Source of the DNA: Rubrimonas cliftonensis | Lineage (GTDB): Bacteria > Pseudomonadota > Alphaproteobacteria > Rhodobacterales > Rhodobacteraceae | DNA: 64,000 nucleotides | Assembly: GCF_900107585.1 (NCBI RefSeq) | Contig: NZ_FNQM01000008.1 | Coordinates: forward strand, 62,001 to 126,000 | Direction: 5' to 3' | Part shown: positions 17,444-25,306 of the stretch, one piece after another | Position numbering within the stretch: the stretch's first letter is position 1 | Layout: the number at the start of each line of letters is the position of its first letter | Made by a program: the position numbers and the translations under genes | The notes under the pieces: model-generated | Databases searched by the model: none | Told to the model about the DNA's origin: nothing | Seen by the model: only the letters and a program-made list of their open reading frames with translations

Positions 17444-18487
17444 ATGGCGCGGAGACGACTGGCGAGTTTCCACCTCTGGCTCGGCGCGACGTTCGTCGCG
17501 CTCGTCGTCGCGGCCGTCGCCGCGCCGAACGATCCCTACATCCGCTGGCAGTCGCTCGACGGCACGCTCTTCGAGCGGGCGAAGCGCTTCTACGAGCGCA
17601 TCCATTTCGACCCGACGCCGATCGACGTCGCCTTCATCGGCTCATCGCGCACCGCCAGCGCGCTGGAGACGCCGGAGCTGGAGGCCGCGCTCGCCGCGCG
17701 CGGCGCGCCGATGCGGGTGGCGAACTTCTCCCTGCCCGCCTCCGGCTACGACATCCGCTACGTCATCGCCCGCGAACTGCTCGAGACCCGCGACGTCAAG
17801 CTGCTGGTGATCAGCGTCGTGGAGCAGTTTCCCCGCGACGGCCACCAGGCGTTCGGCGAGATCGCCCGCGCAGGCGACGTGCTCGCCGCCCCGTGGATCG
17901 TCAACCGCACGCTCCCCGAGAACCTCGCGCGCCTGCCCGTGCGCCAGCTCCAGTTCTGGCTGGAGAGCCTCGTCCCGGACGCTTTCGGCCGGAGCGCCGG
18001 CTTCGACCCGGCCGCCTATCCGGGCGCCTCGGCGTGGAACCGGCCTCCCGACGCCGACTACTGGACGGCGGAGGACCCGCAGGCGCTTGCCGAGGAGGCG
18101 GCGCGGCGGCGGCGCGAGATCACCCCGCCGCTGCTGCCGGACTGGCTCGGCGGGGTCGAGTTCGGCGTCACGCGCCATTACATCGACGCCATCGCCGATC
18201 TCGCCGAGGCCCATGGCGTCGCGCTCGCCTTCGTCTTCTTCCCCTTCTACGAAGGCTTCGAGGACGTGCGCGAGCGCGACTTTCTGGAACGCCTCGGGCC
18301 GCTCTGGGCCGCCACGCCGTTGATGCGCGATCCCGCCAACTACCGCGACGCCGCCCATGTCAGCGGCGCAGGCCGCGTCCGCGCCGCGGCATGGATGGCC
18401 GAACGGCTGAGCGCCGCCATGGACGCCGGTCTGTTCGCACCGCCGCCGTCACCGCCACCGTCATCCGAGGAGAGCCACAATGACTGA
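17444..18487 (+). CDS. Membrane-anchored SGNH-fold protein, MBOAT partner
   Basis: 347 residues with an N-terminal membrane anchor (about residues 10-27) and an otherwise extracytoplasmic domain. The SGNH features are visible: block I FIGSSRTAS at residues 64-72 with the nucleophile Ser67 or Ser68, and the C-terminal block V pair Asp302/His305 in YRDAAHVSG. The canonical GDS is replaced by GSS, as in DltD-like and AlgX/AlgJ-like acyl-transfer partners. It follows the MBOAT gene after 10 bases and overlaps the acyl carrier gene by 8 bases. It most likely completes transfer of the acyl group to the glycan at the outer face of the membrane. The C-terminus ends in a Pro/Ser-rich tail. Confidence 0.8.
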   Translation: MARRRLASFHLWLGATFVALVVAAVAAPNDPYIRWQSLDGTLFERAKRFYERIHFDPTPIDVAFIGSSRTASALETPELEAALAARGAPMRVANFSLPASGYDIRYVIARELLETRDVKLLVISVVEQFPRDGHQAFGEIARAGDVLAAPWIVNRTLPENLARLPVRQLQFWLESLVPDAFGRSAGFDPAAYPGASAWNRPPDADYWTAEDPQALAEEAARRRREITPPLLPDWLGGVEFGVTRHYIDAIADLAEAHGVALAFVFFPFYEGFEDVRERDFLERLGPLWAATPLMRDPANYRDAAHVSGAGRVRAAAWMAERLSAAMDAGLFAPPPSPPPSSEESHND

Positions 18488-18731
18488 CGCCGCACTCGAA
18501 GCCGAGCTCATGGAGATAATGCGTGACGTTCTCGACGTCGACGACCTGAACTATGATGAAAATCTCACCGCTGACGACGTAGAGGAATGGGACAGCCTGA
18601 GCCATGTTCGCCTTATTGTCGCAGTTGAAAAGCACTTCGGCGTCCGCTTCTCGACGCAGGAGATAGAGGCCATGCGCCGGCTCGGGGATTTGCGGCGCGC
18701 GATCACGACGAAAAAGGCGGGCGCGGCCTGA
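18480..18731 (+). CDS. Acyl carrier protein (DltC-like)
   Basis: 83 residues, strongly acidic, with the phosphopantetheine attachment serine at Ser39 in VEEWDSLSHV. The motif WDSLSHVRLI is that of stand-alone carriers of small-acyl pathways rather than fatty-acid AcpP (usually DSLDxVEL). It overlaps the SGNH gene by 8 bases and is followed by FkbH after 70 bases. It is the expected carrier for a glyceryl-type unit loaded by FkbH and handed to the MBOAT protein. The codon use around its start is less GC-rich than its neighbours (GAAATCTCACC-type stretches). Confidence 0.92.
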   Translation: MTDAALEAELMEIMRDVLDVDDLNYDENLTADDVEEWDSLSHVRLIVAVEKHFGVRFSTQEIEAMRRLGDLRRAITTKKAGAA

Positions 18732-18801
18732 CCGGTCCACTTTATTTCGCGGGGCTGGCGCCTTATGAGACCAGCAGGCGCCGAGAGCGGGAGTCGCACC
18801 G

Positions 18802-20715
18802 ATGATCTCTTATGACGTCGCAGCGTTGCCATGGCTTCCCAAAGCGCCGGACGACCATCGCGAGCAGGTCCGCGCGTTCGGCCCCGGGGTCGCCGCCGCG
18901 GCGCTGCGCGACGCCGCGACGGCGCGGCTCGACATCAACGGCCTAACGCGGCTGGCCAAGGCGCTGGATCGCGTGGGCGAGGCGGTCGAAGGCGACGCCC
19001 TCTCGCCGGTCGACGCGGCGCTGCTGGCCGACTGCACGACGGACTATCTCGCCCCGGCGCTCGTCGCGACCGCCCCGCGCCACGGCGTGCGGCTGCGCCT
19101 CACGGTCGGCGACTACGGACAGATGGAGCAGGCGCTGCTCGACCCGGGCTCGGCGGTGGCGCGGGCCAGGCCGGAGGTGGCGCTGATCTCGCTCGACGCC
19201 GCGTCGCTCGGTCTCGACGCGCCGCTGATGGACGCCGCCGCCGCCGCGGAGGCGGTGGCGCGCGCCGTGGCCAGGCTGGAGGCGCTGGCGGCCGCGGCGC
19301 GCGAACGGCTCGGGGCCGTCCCGATCCTGCAGACCGTGGCGCCGCCCGCCGAACCCTGGTCGGGGTCGCTCGACGCCCGCTTCGCCGGCGCGCCGGCGGC
19401 GATGATCCAGGCGCTCAACGCGCGGATGGGCGGGATCGCCGAGGCCCATGGCGGTCTGCTGCTGGATGTCGCCGGATTGGCGGCGCGGGTGGGCGTCGCG
19501 CGCTGGCGCGACCATGGCCAGCGCCATGCGGCCAAGCTGCCCTTCGCGCTCGACCTCACGCCGCTCTGGGCGGACCATGTCTGCCGGCTGATCGGGGCGA
19601 TGCGGGGCAAGGCGCGCAAATGCCTCGTGCTCGACCTGGACAACACGCTCTGGGGCGGGGTCGTCGGCGACGACGGCGTGGAGGGCATCGCGCTCGGCCA
19701 GGGGTCGGCGCGGGGCGAGGCGCATCTGGCCGTACAGCGCTACGCGCTGTCGCTGCGGGCGCGCGGGATCGTGCTCGCCGTCTGCTCCAAGAACGAGGAC
19801 GACGCGGCGCGCGCGCCGTTCCGGCGTCACCCCGACATGCTGCTCAGGGAGGAGCATGTCGCGGTCTTCGTGGCCAACTGGACCGACAAGGCGACGAACC
19901 TGCAGGCGATCGCCAGGACGCTCAACATCGGCGTCGACGCGCTCGCCTTCCTGGACGACAACCCCGCCGAGCGCGCCCGCGTGCGCCAGATGCTGCCGGA
20001 GGTCGCGACGCCGGAGCTGCCGGACGATCCCGCCTGGTATCCCGCCGCGCTGGCGCATGCCGGCTATTTCGAGACCGTCGCGCTGTCGGCGGAGGACGCC
20101 GGCCGCGCCGACGCCTACCAGGCCAACGCCGCGCGCGCCGTGGCGCTGGAGTCGCTCGGTTCGATCGACGCCTATCACCGCTCGCTGGAGATGCGCTGCG
20201 ACATCCGGCCCTTCGACCGCGTCGGCCGGGCGCGCATCGCCCAGCTCATCAACAAGACCAACCAGTTCAACGTGACCACGATCCGCCGCACCGAGGCCGA
20301 GGTCGCCGAGATCGAGGTCGATCCGGAGATGTTCCACCGCCAGATCCGGCTGGTCGACCGGTTCGGCGACAACGGCATGATCGCGGTGGTGATCTTCCGC
20401 AAGGGAGTGGCGGAGTGGGTCTGCGACACCTGGCTGATGAGCTGCCGGGTGCTCAGCCGCCGCGTCGAGGAGGCCGCGCTGCGCGCGGTCGCCGAGGCGG
20501 CCCGGGCCGAGGGGGCGACGCGGCTCGTCGGCCGCTACCGCCCGACCGCGAAGAACCGCATGGTGGCCGATCTCTTCGGCGTCCTGGGCTTCGCCAAGGT
20601 CGCCGAGACCGAGGCGGGCGAGACGGAATGGGCCCTGGCGCTCGCGGACTACGTCGCGCCGGAGCTGCCCATGGAGGTCGTCGGGCCGGGCGACGACGCC
20701 GAGCGCGCCGCATGA
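18802..20715 (+). CDS. FkbH-like HAD-IIIC phosphatase/acyl-ACP synthase
   Basis: 637 residues with three parts. Residues 1-265 form an SGNH-like N-terminal region without a clear catalytic set. Residues 270-395 form the HAD domain, with catalytic Asp278/Asp280 in LVLDLDNTLWGG, the Lys of CSKNEDD at 330 and the distal acids in FLDDNPAER. Residues about 440-610 form a GNAT-like C-terminal domain (RIAQLINKTNQFNVTT, VDRFGDNGMIAV). This is the full FkbH architecture; characterised FkbH proteins convert 1,3-bisphosphoglycerate to glyceryl-S-ACP. With the ACP gene directly upstream, the product here is probably a glyceryl-thioester. It overlaps the VOC gene by ATGA. Confidence 0.92.
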   Translation: MISYDVAALPWLPKAPDDHREQVRAFGPGVAAAALRDAATARLDINGLTRLAKALDRVGEAVEGDALSPVDAALLADCTTDYLAPALVATAPRHGVRLRLTVGDYGQMEQALLDPGSAVARARPEVALISLDAASLGLDAPLMDAAAAAEAVARAVARLEALAAAARERLGAVPILQTVAPPAEPWSGSLDARFAGAPAAMIQALNARMGGIAEAHGGLLLDVAGLAARVGVARWRDHGQRHAAKLPFALDLTPLWADHVCRLIGAMRGKARKCLVLDLDNTLWGGVVGDDGVEGIALGQGSARGEAHLAVQRYALSLRARGIVLAVCSKNEDDAARAPFRRHPDMLLREEHVAVFVANWTDKATNLQAIARTLNIGVDALAFLDDNPAERARVRQMLPEVATPELPDDPAWYPAALAHAGYFETVALSAEDAGRADAYQANAARAVALESLGSIDAYHRSLEMRCDIRPFDRVGRARIAQLINKTNQFNVTTIRRTEAEVAEIEVDPEMFHRQIRLVDRFGDNGMIAVVIFRKGVAEWVCDTWLMSCRVLSRRVEEAALRAVAEAARAEGATRLVGRYRPTAKNRMVADLFGVLGFAKVAETEAGETEWALALADYVAPELPMEVVGPGDDAERAA

Positions 20716-21149
20716 CGGACGCCGGGGCGCTGGCGGCCGCCGCGGCCGCGCTCGACGGCCCGCCGCGGCTCCATCACGTCGGCGTCGTCCAGCCCGATTT
20801 TGAGGCGGCCGAGGCGTTCATGGCGCTGACGGGGCTGAAGGAGGCCTATCGCGGCTATGTCGAGCCCTTCGCGTGCTGGTGCCTGTTCTGCTGCGCCGAC
20901 GGGCCGACCGCGATCGAGCTGGTGGTGCCCAACGGCGGCCAGCTGGCGAAGTTCAACCGCGGCGCCGGGGGGCTGCATCATTACGCGGTGGAGGTGGCCG
21001 ATCTCGACGTGGTGCGCGACCGCTACGCCGCGCGGGGCGCGTCGCTGCTGATGCCCGAGCACGTGAAGGGCGCCGGCCCGTTCCTGTGCAATTTCCTCAG
21101 CCCGATCTCCACGCGCGGCGTGCAGATCGAGTTCGTGCAGCCGATCTGA
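20712..21149 (+). CDS. VOC-family protein (glyoxalase/methylmalonyl-CoA-epimerase-like)
   Basis: 145 residues with two beta-alpha-beta-beta-beta modules. Metal ligands of the vicinal-oxygen-chelate fold are suggested by His25 or His26 in RLHHVGVV, Glu near AIELVVP, His97 or His98 in GGLHHYAVEV and Glu in QIEFVQPI. The pattern is closest to methylmalonyl-CoA epimerase-type VOC proteins. It is coupled to fkbH by an ATGA overlap and may act on the ACP- or CoA-bound acyl unit, for instance by epimerising C2. That role is inference; VOC proteins are too varied for assignment by sequence alone. Confidence 0.82.
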   Translation: MTDAGALAAAAAALDGPPRLHHVGVVQPDFEAAEAFMALTGLKEAYRGYVEPFACWCLFCCADGPTAIELVVPNGGQLAKFNRGAGGLHHYAVEVADLDVVRDRYAARGASLLMPEHVKGAGPFLCNFLSPISTRGVQIEFVQPI

Positions 21150-21156
21150 GCCGCGG

Positions 21157-22125
21157 ATGAGCCCATCGGACGGCGTCATCTCCATCGTCCTGGCCGGCGA
21201 CGCCGCCGTGGCCGTCGGCGCGGCGGCGGCGGCGGCGTCGGCCGCCGCCGCGAAGCGGCCCGGAGAGCGGCTCGACTTCCACGTCTTCGACTGCGGCATG
21301 ACCGCCGAGGACGCCCGCCGCTTCCGGACGATGGTCGCCGCCGGCGGCGACAGCCTGACATGGCACCGGATCGAGGGCGAGAAGGCGTCACTGCTGTTCG
21401 GGCTCTACTCGCACTCCAACCGTCCCTACCCGCCCGCCGCCTACGCGCGGCTGCTGGTCGGCGACATCCTGCCGTCCTCGACGCGGCGCGCGATCTATCT
21501 CGACACCGACGTGGTGGTGCGCGGCGATCTGCGCGCGCTGTGGGATATCGACATGGAAGGCTGCGCGGCGTTGGCGATCGCCGATCTGCCGCGCGACGAA
21601 GGCAGGATGGCCCGGCTGGCCGCGACGCTTACCGAGCGGGACCGCCGCCGCTTCGACGTGGACGAGACGGCCGTCTACTTCCAGTCGGGGGTGATGGTGC
21701 TCGACGTCGACGCGTTCCGCGACGGCGTGGCGCGCGACGTGTTGGCGACGCTGCGCGACTATCCCCGGCTGCACTTTCCCGATCAGGACGCGCTCAACAT
21801 CGTGCTGTCGCGGCGGCGCCGGCTGATCGATCCGCGGTGGAACCAGATGACCTCGATCTACTGGACCGACGACTGGCGCGAGACCCCCTATGACGAGGCG
21901 ACCTTCGGCGCCCTGCGCGAGACGCCCTTCGTCATCCACTTCTCGGGCCGTCCGAAGCCGTGGGAGGCGGGATGCGACCACCCGCTCAAGGCGCAGTTCG
22001 ATGCGGCGCTGGCGCGCACGCCCTGGGCCGGCGCCGCGCCGGGGCCGCTGGCGAAGGCGCGCCGCCGCGCCGGGGCGGCGGTGCGGAAGCTGCGCAAGCT
22101 CCTGGCCAGGGCGCTGGCGCGATGA
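21157..22125 (+). CDS. Glycosyltransferase family 8
   Basis: 322 residues with the GT-A fold of the LgtC/RfaI group. The metal-binding DxD is in YLDTDVVVRGDL (near residue 119). Further conserved features are PPAAYARLLVGDILP before it, FQSGVMVLDVDAFRD around 174, the FPDQDALNIVL block near 208, and the late IHFSGRPKPWE motif (His and Trp contacts to the nucleotide sugar). The basic C-terminal tail may contact the membrane. It probably adds galactose or glucose with retention. It overlaps the following oxidoreductase by ATGA and lies 7 bases after the VOC gene. Confidence 0.88.
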   Translation: MSPSDGVISIVLAGDAAVAVGAAAAAASAAAAKRPGERLDFHVFDCGMTAEDARRFRTMVAAGGDSLTWHRIEGEKASLLFGLYSHSNRPYPPAAYARLLVGDILPSSTRRAIYLDTDVVVRGDLRALWDIDMEGCAALAIADLPRDEGRMARLAATLTERDRRRFDVDETAVYFQSGVMVLDVDAFRDGVARDVLATLRDYPRLHFPDQDALNIVLSRRRRLIDPRWNQMTSIYWTDDWRETPYDEATFGALRETPFVIHFSGRPKPWEAGCDHPLKAQFDAALARTPWAGAAPGPLAKARRRAGAAVRKLRKLLARALAR

Positions 22126-23480
22126 GCGCCGCCCGCGGGTCGGCGGCCGGGCCGGACGGCGTCACCCGCGTCGGTGTGATCGGCTGCGGCTATGTGTTCG
22201 ACCACTACATGACGACGTGGTCGCGCCACCCGCGGCTTCGCCTCGCCGGCGTGGCCGACCGCGACGCCGCCCGCGCCGCGCGGGTGGGCGCTTTTTATGG
22301 CCTGCGCGTTTACCCCGACAACGCGGCGCTGCTCGCCGACCCCGAGATCGATCTGGTGATGAATCTCACCAGCATCGAAAGCCATGTCGAGGTTACGCGG
22401 GCGGCCCTCGAGGCGGGCAAGCACGTCTACTCCGAGAAGCCGCTGACGACCGATCTCGCCGAGGCCCGCGCCCTGGCCGCGCTCGCCGAGAGCCGGGGGC
22501 TGGCGCTGTCCTGCGCGCCCTCCAACGCGCTGGGCGACACGGCGCAGACCCTGTGGAAGGCGGTGCGCGACGGGGCCGTGGGGCGACCGCGGCTGGTCTA
22601 CGCCGAGTTCGACGACAACCCGATCTACCTGATGAGCCCCGAGGGCTGGCGCAGCCGCTCCGGCGCCCCCTGGCCCTACATCCACGAATACGAGCAGGGC
22701 TGCACCTATGAGCATGTCGGCTACCACCTGACCTGGATGTGCGCGATCTTCGGCCCTGTCCGGTCCGTCACCGCCTTCTCCGCCGTCACCGTGCCCGACA
22801 AGACCGACCATCCGCTCGACCCGCCGGACACGCCCGATTTCTCGGTGGCGTGCCTCGCCTTCGAGTCCGGCGTGGTGGGCCGGGTGACGTGCAGCATCGC
22901 CGCGCCGCTCGACCACAGCGCGCGCATCGTCGGCGACAAGGGGATGCTGCGCGCCGACACCTACCGCCACTACCGCTGCCCGGTGTATCTGGAGCGCTTC
23001 TCGAAGCTGTCGCTGAACGCGCGCAAGGCCCAGAGCGTCCGGCGCAGCCCCCTGCTGCAGGCGCTGTTCGGCGTCGGCGGCAGGCGGCTGAAGCTGGCGC
23101 GCAACCCGCCGCCGGGCGAGAGCGTCGATCCGGGCGACGGGCTCGGGCCGTGGTGGTCGCCCCGCGCCGCGCTGACCCGGCTGCGCCGGCGCGAGCTCGG
23201 CCAGCAGGACAAATGCGTCGGCGTCGCCGAGCTGGCGGCGGCGCTGCGCGCGGGCCGGCCCTGGTTTCCCGCGCCGGACTTCACGCTGCATCTGACCGAA
23301 CTGACCATCGCCATCCAGGGCGCCCGCGCCGACGGCGCGCCCCGCGTCCTGACCACGCGGTTCGAGCCGCCGGCGCCGACGCCGGCGACCCTGAGCGGCG
23401 CGCCGGACTACGGCGCGGGGCGACCCGGCCTCGCGGCCCGGCTCAGCGAGAAGCTGCTCGACCGCCTGCACCGCCACTAG
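22122..23480 (+). CDS. Gfo/Idh/MocA-family oxidoreductase
   Basis: 452 residues, longer than the typical 330-390 of the family. The Rossmann loop is RVGVIGCGYVFDHYM near residue 16, and the lysine signature is YSEKPLTTD near residue 105. The substrate domain holds the expected histidine region (CTYEHVGYHLTWM). About 60-90 extra residues lie at the C-terminus, including a GDGLGPWWSPRAALTRLRRRELGQQDKCVG segment. It is the last gene of the operon, coupled by ATGA to the GT8 gene, and presumably oxidises or reduces a sugar nucleotide or glycan unit. Confidence 0.85.
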   Translation: MSAARGSAAGPDGVTRVGVIGCGYVFDHYMTTWSRHPRLRLAGVADRDAARAARVGAFYGLRVYPDNAALLADPEIDLVMNLTSIESHVEVTRAALEAGKHVYSEKPLTTDLAEARALAALAESRGLALSCAPSNALGDTAQTLWKAVRDGAVGRPRLVYAEFDDNPIYLMSPEGWRSRSGAPWPYIHEYEQGCTYEHVGYHLTWMCAIFGPVRSVTAFSAVTVPDKTDHPLDPPDTPDFSVACLAFESGVVGRVTCSIAAPLDHSARIVGDKGMLRADTYRHYRCPVYLERFSKLSLNARKAQSVRRSPLLQALFGVGGRRLKLARNPPPGESVDPGDGLGPWWSPRAALTRLRRRELGQQDKCVGVAELAAALRAGRPWFPAPDFTLHLTELTIAIQGARADGAPRVLTTRFEPPAPTPATLSGAPDYGAGRPGLAARLSEKLLDRLHRH

Positions 23481-23499
23481 CGGCGCCGGCCGGCGCCGC
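23480..23499. terminator. 20-bp perfect palindrome between convergent genes
   Basis: GCGGCGCCGGCCGGCGCCGC starts at the last base of the oxidoreductase stop codon and ends 5 bases before the stop of the convergent galE. The position suits a bidirectional terminator, but there is no T run on either side, and a perfect GC palindrome without a loop must cruciform or melt its centre. Confidence 0.4.
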
Positions 23500-23504
23500 G
23501 GGTC

Positions 23505-24488
23505 TCAGGCGCCGTAGCCGCCGCGCCGCATCCAGGCCCAGGCGTCGCGCAGGATCGCGTCGATGTCGCTGCGCTCGGCGCGCCATCCGAGGATCTGCCG
23601 GGCGCGCGACGGGTCGCAGACCAGCCGCGCCGGATCTCCGGGGCGCCGCGGCCCCACGCGATGGGGCACCGGCCGCCCGACGACTTCCCCGGCCCGCTCG
23701 ATCACCTCGCGGACCGACAGTCCGCGGCCGGCGCCGAGATTGGCCGTGAAGCCCTCGCCGCCGGCCAGCAGCCGCTCGACCCCGAGCACATGGGCGCGGG
23801 CGAGGTCGGAGGCGTGCACATAGTCGCGCACGCAGGTGCCGTCCTCGGTGGGATAGTCGTCGCCATAGACCACGATCTCGGGCCGCCGACCCAGGGCGGC
23901 CTCCAGCATGATCGGGATGAGATGCGTCTCGGGGCGGTGGTCCTCGCCGATCTCGCCCTCGGGGTCGGCGCCGGCGACGTTGAAGTAGCGGAACACGCCG
24001 GCCCGCAGGCCGTGGAAGCGCTCGAAATCGGCGATCAGGCGCTCGATGGCGAGCTTGCACGACCCGTAGGGGCTGTCGGGGCGCAGCGGCGCATCCTCGG
24101 GGATCAGCGCGGCGTCGCAGGCGCCGTAGACCGCCGCGGTGGACGAGAACACCAGCGCCCCGACGCCCTCTTCGCGCATCGCCTCCAGCAGGTTCAGCGC
24201 GCCCGTCAGGTTGGCGCGCCAGTAGAGCCCCGGATCCCGCACCGACTCGCCGACGAGCGACAGCGCGGCGAAGTGCATCACCGCCGCGGGCGCGAAACGC
24301 GCGATCGCCTCGCGGACCGAGGCGGCGTCCAGCAGGTTCCCCTCGACCGCCGGCCCGTAGCGCACGGCCTCGCGCCAGCCCGTGCGGTAGCTGTCGAAGC
24401 AGACCGGTTCGTGGCCGGCGGCGGCGAGCGCCTTGCAGGCGTGACTGCCGACATAGCCGGCGCCCCCTGTGACCAGGATGACCGCCAT
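23505..24488 (-). CDS. galE: UDP-glucose 4-epimerase
   Basis: 327 residues of the extended short-chain dehydrogenase family. The NAD loop is GGAGYVG at residues 8-14. The active site consists of SSTAAVYG (Ser115-Thr117) and Y141xxxK145 in SPYGSCK; NVAGADPEGEIGEDH and YPTEDGTCVRDYVH are diagnostic of GalE. It interconverts UDP-glucose and UDP-galactose (or the GlcNAc/GalNAc forms). The ATG at 24488 follows GGAGG by 5 bases. It is preceded by an unusually long non-coding stretch and stands alone as a transcription unit. It supplies galactose donors to the surrounding glycosyltransferases. Confidence 0.95.
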   Translation of the reverse strand: MAVILVTGGAGYVGSHACKALAAAGHEPVCFDSYRTGWREAVRYGPAVEGNLLDAASVREAIARFAPAAVMHFAALSLVGESVRDPGLYWRANLTGALNLLEAMREEGVGALVFSSTAAVYGACDAALIPEDAPLRPDSPYGSCKLAIERLIADFERFHGLRAGVFRYFNVAGADPEGEIGEDHRPETHLIPIMLEAALGRRPEIVVYGDDYPTEDGTCVRDYVHASDLARAHVLGVERLLAGGEGFTANLGAGRGLSVREVIERAGEVVGRPVPHRVGPRRPGDPARLVCDPSRARQILGWRAERSDIDAILRDAWAWMRRGGYGA

Positions 24489-24560
24489 GATCGCCTCCAT
24501 CGCTCCGCGCCAGGGCGGTCCGCATGCGCCGCGCGTCGCCGTTGTCGCCGAGCGGCGGGC

Positions 24561-24603
24561 GGCGCGCAAGCTGCGCCGGCGCGCGTGGCGCAGCTTGCGC
24601 GCC
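24561..24603. repeat. Perfect 17-bp inverted repeat with 9-base loop
   Basis: The left arm 24561-24577 (GGCGCGCAAGCTGCGCC) and right arm 24587-24603 are exact reverse complements around a 9-base spacer. It lies in non-coding DNA about 70 bases upstream of the galE start on the minus strand. In RNA it would form an extremely stable hairpin. There is no T tract on either side, so a simple terminator is unlikely; a transcription block, RNA regulator or protein site are alternatives. Confidence 0.7.
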
Positions 24604-25016
24604 AATCCCGCCGTCGGCGCCTCCGGAGGATCGATGCCGGCGCGACCGGCGACCGGATGCCGGAACGGCCTTGCTCCGCAGCTCCGGTCCCCCTGGCTTC
24701 CGGTCCCCCGGGCTGATGCGGCGGAGCCTCCCGCCCAGCGGCGTCCCGTACGCCCTGACGGCGTCACGGGACCGCGCGGAGCATGCACCGACGACGATGA
24801 AGACCGGCATGCCGGCGATCGACCCGGCGGGAGCGGCTTGCTGGTCCGCGTGACGGGAGCCCATGGGGCGGTTGCGGACGGGCGGGGCGAATCGCCGGCA
24901 GGCCGCTTCCATGGCGCGCAAGGCGACGCCGGTCGCGTCCGTCGCGCTGGCGAAGGGGCGGCGCGCATGATCTGGGCGGCGACGACGAAGCGGCGGGATC
25001 GCCGCATCGCGCGATC

Positions 25017-25085
25017 CAGGTCGGGCCAGGTCGGGCCAGGTCGGGCCAGGTCGGGCCAGGTCGGGCCAGGTCGGGCCAGGTCGGG
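25017..25085. repeat. Tandem decamer repeat (TCGGGCCAGG)x6
   Basis: Six identical copies of TCGGGCCAGG run from 25021 to 25080, preceded by CCAGG and followed by TCGGG. The 10-base unit is near one helical turn. It is non-coding and probably arose by slippage; copy number should vary between strains. Confidence 0.9.
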
Positions 25086-25306
25086 GGAGAAGCAGGGGCG
25101 CGGCGTTCGCCATCTCCATGGGGCTGACCACAGGCATCGCGCCGCGGATGTGGCGCCCCCGATTCCATGCCGAGCCTTCCGCGGCAGGTCTTCCTGCTCC
25201 GCTGGGAGCGCTCGCAGATGTCCGATCGCGCCGCCGGCCGGCGCATGACGCCCCGCCGGTCTGCGCCCGGGGACGTTCGCACGCAGACGCCCCGGATCGT
25301 CCCGGC

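Larger units (their letters stand above)
24489..25306. other. 818-bp region without convincing gene
   Basis: No frame has codon usage or a domain pattern like a real gene; the open frames are artefacts of low stop-codon frequency at this GC content. The region holds a perfect 17-base inverted repeat (24561-24603) and a six-fold decamer repeat (25017-25085). It separates galE from the RTX gene, both on the minus strand. Confidence 0.6.

Noticed and set aside
24764-25282. Possible small protein rich in GPTWPDLAR repeats on the minus strand
   Set aside because: The repeat peptide is only the translation of the decamer array; flanking codons show no coding bias.
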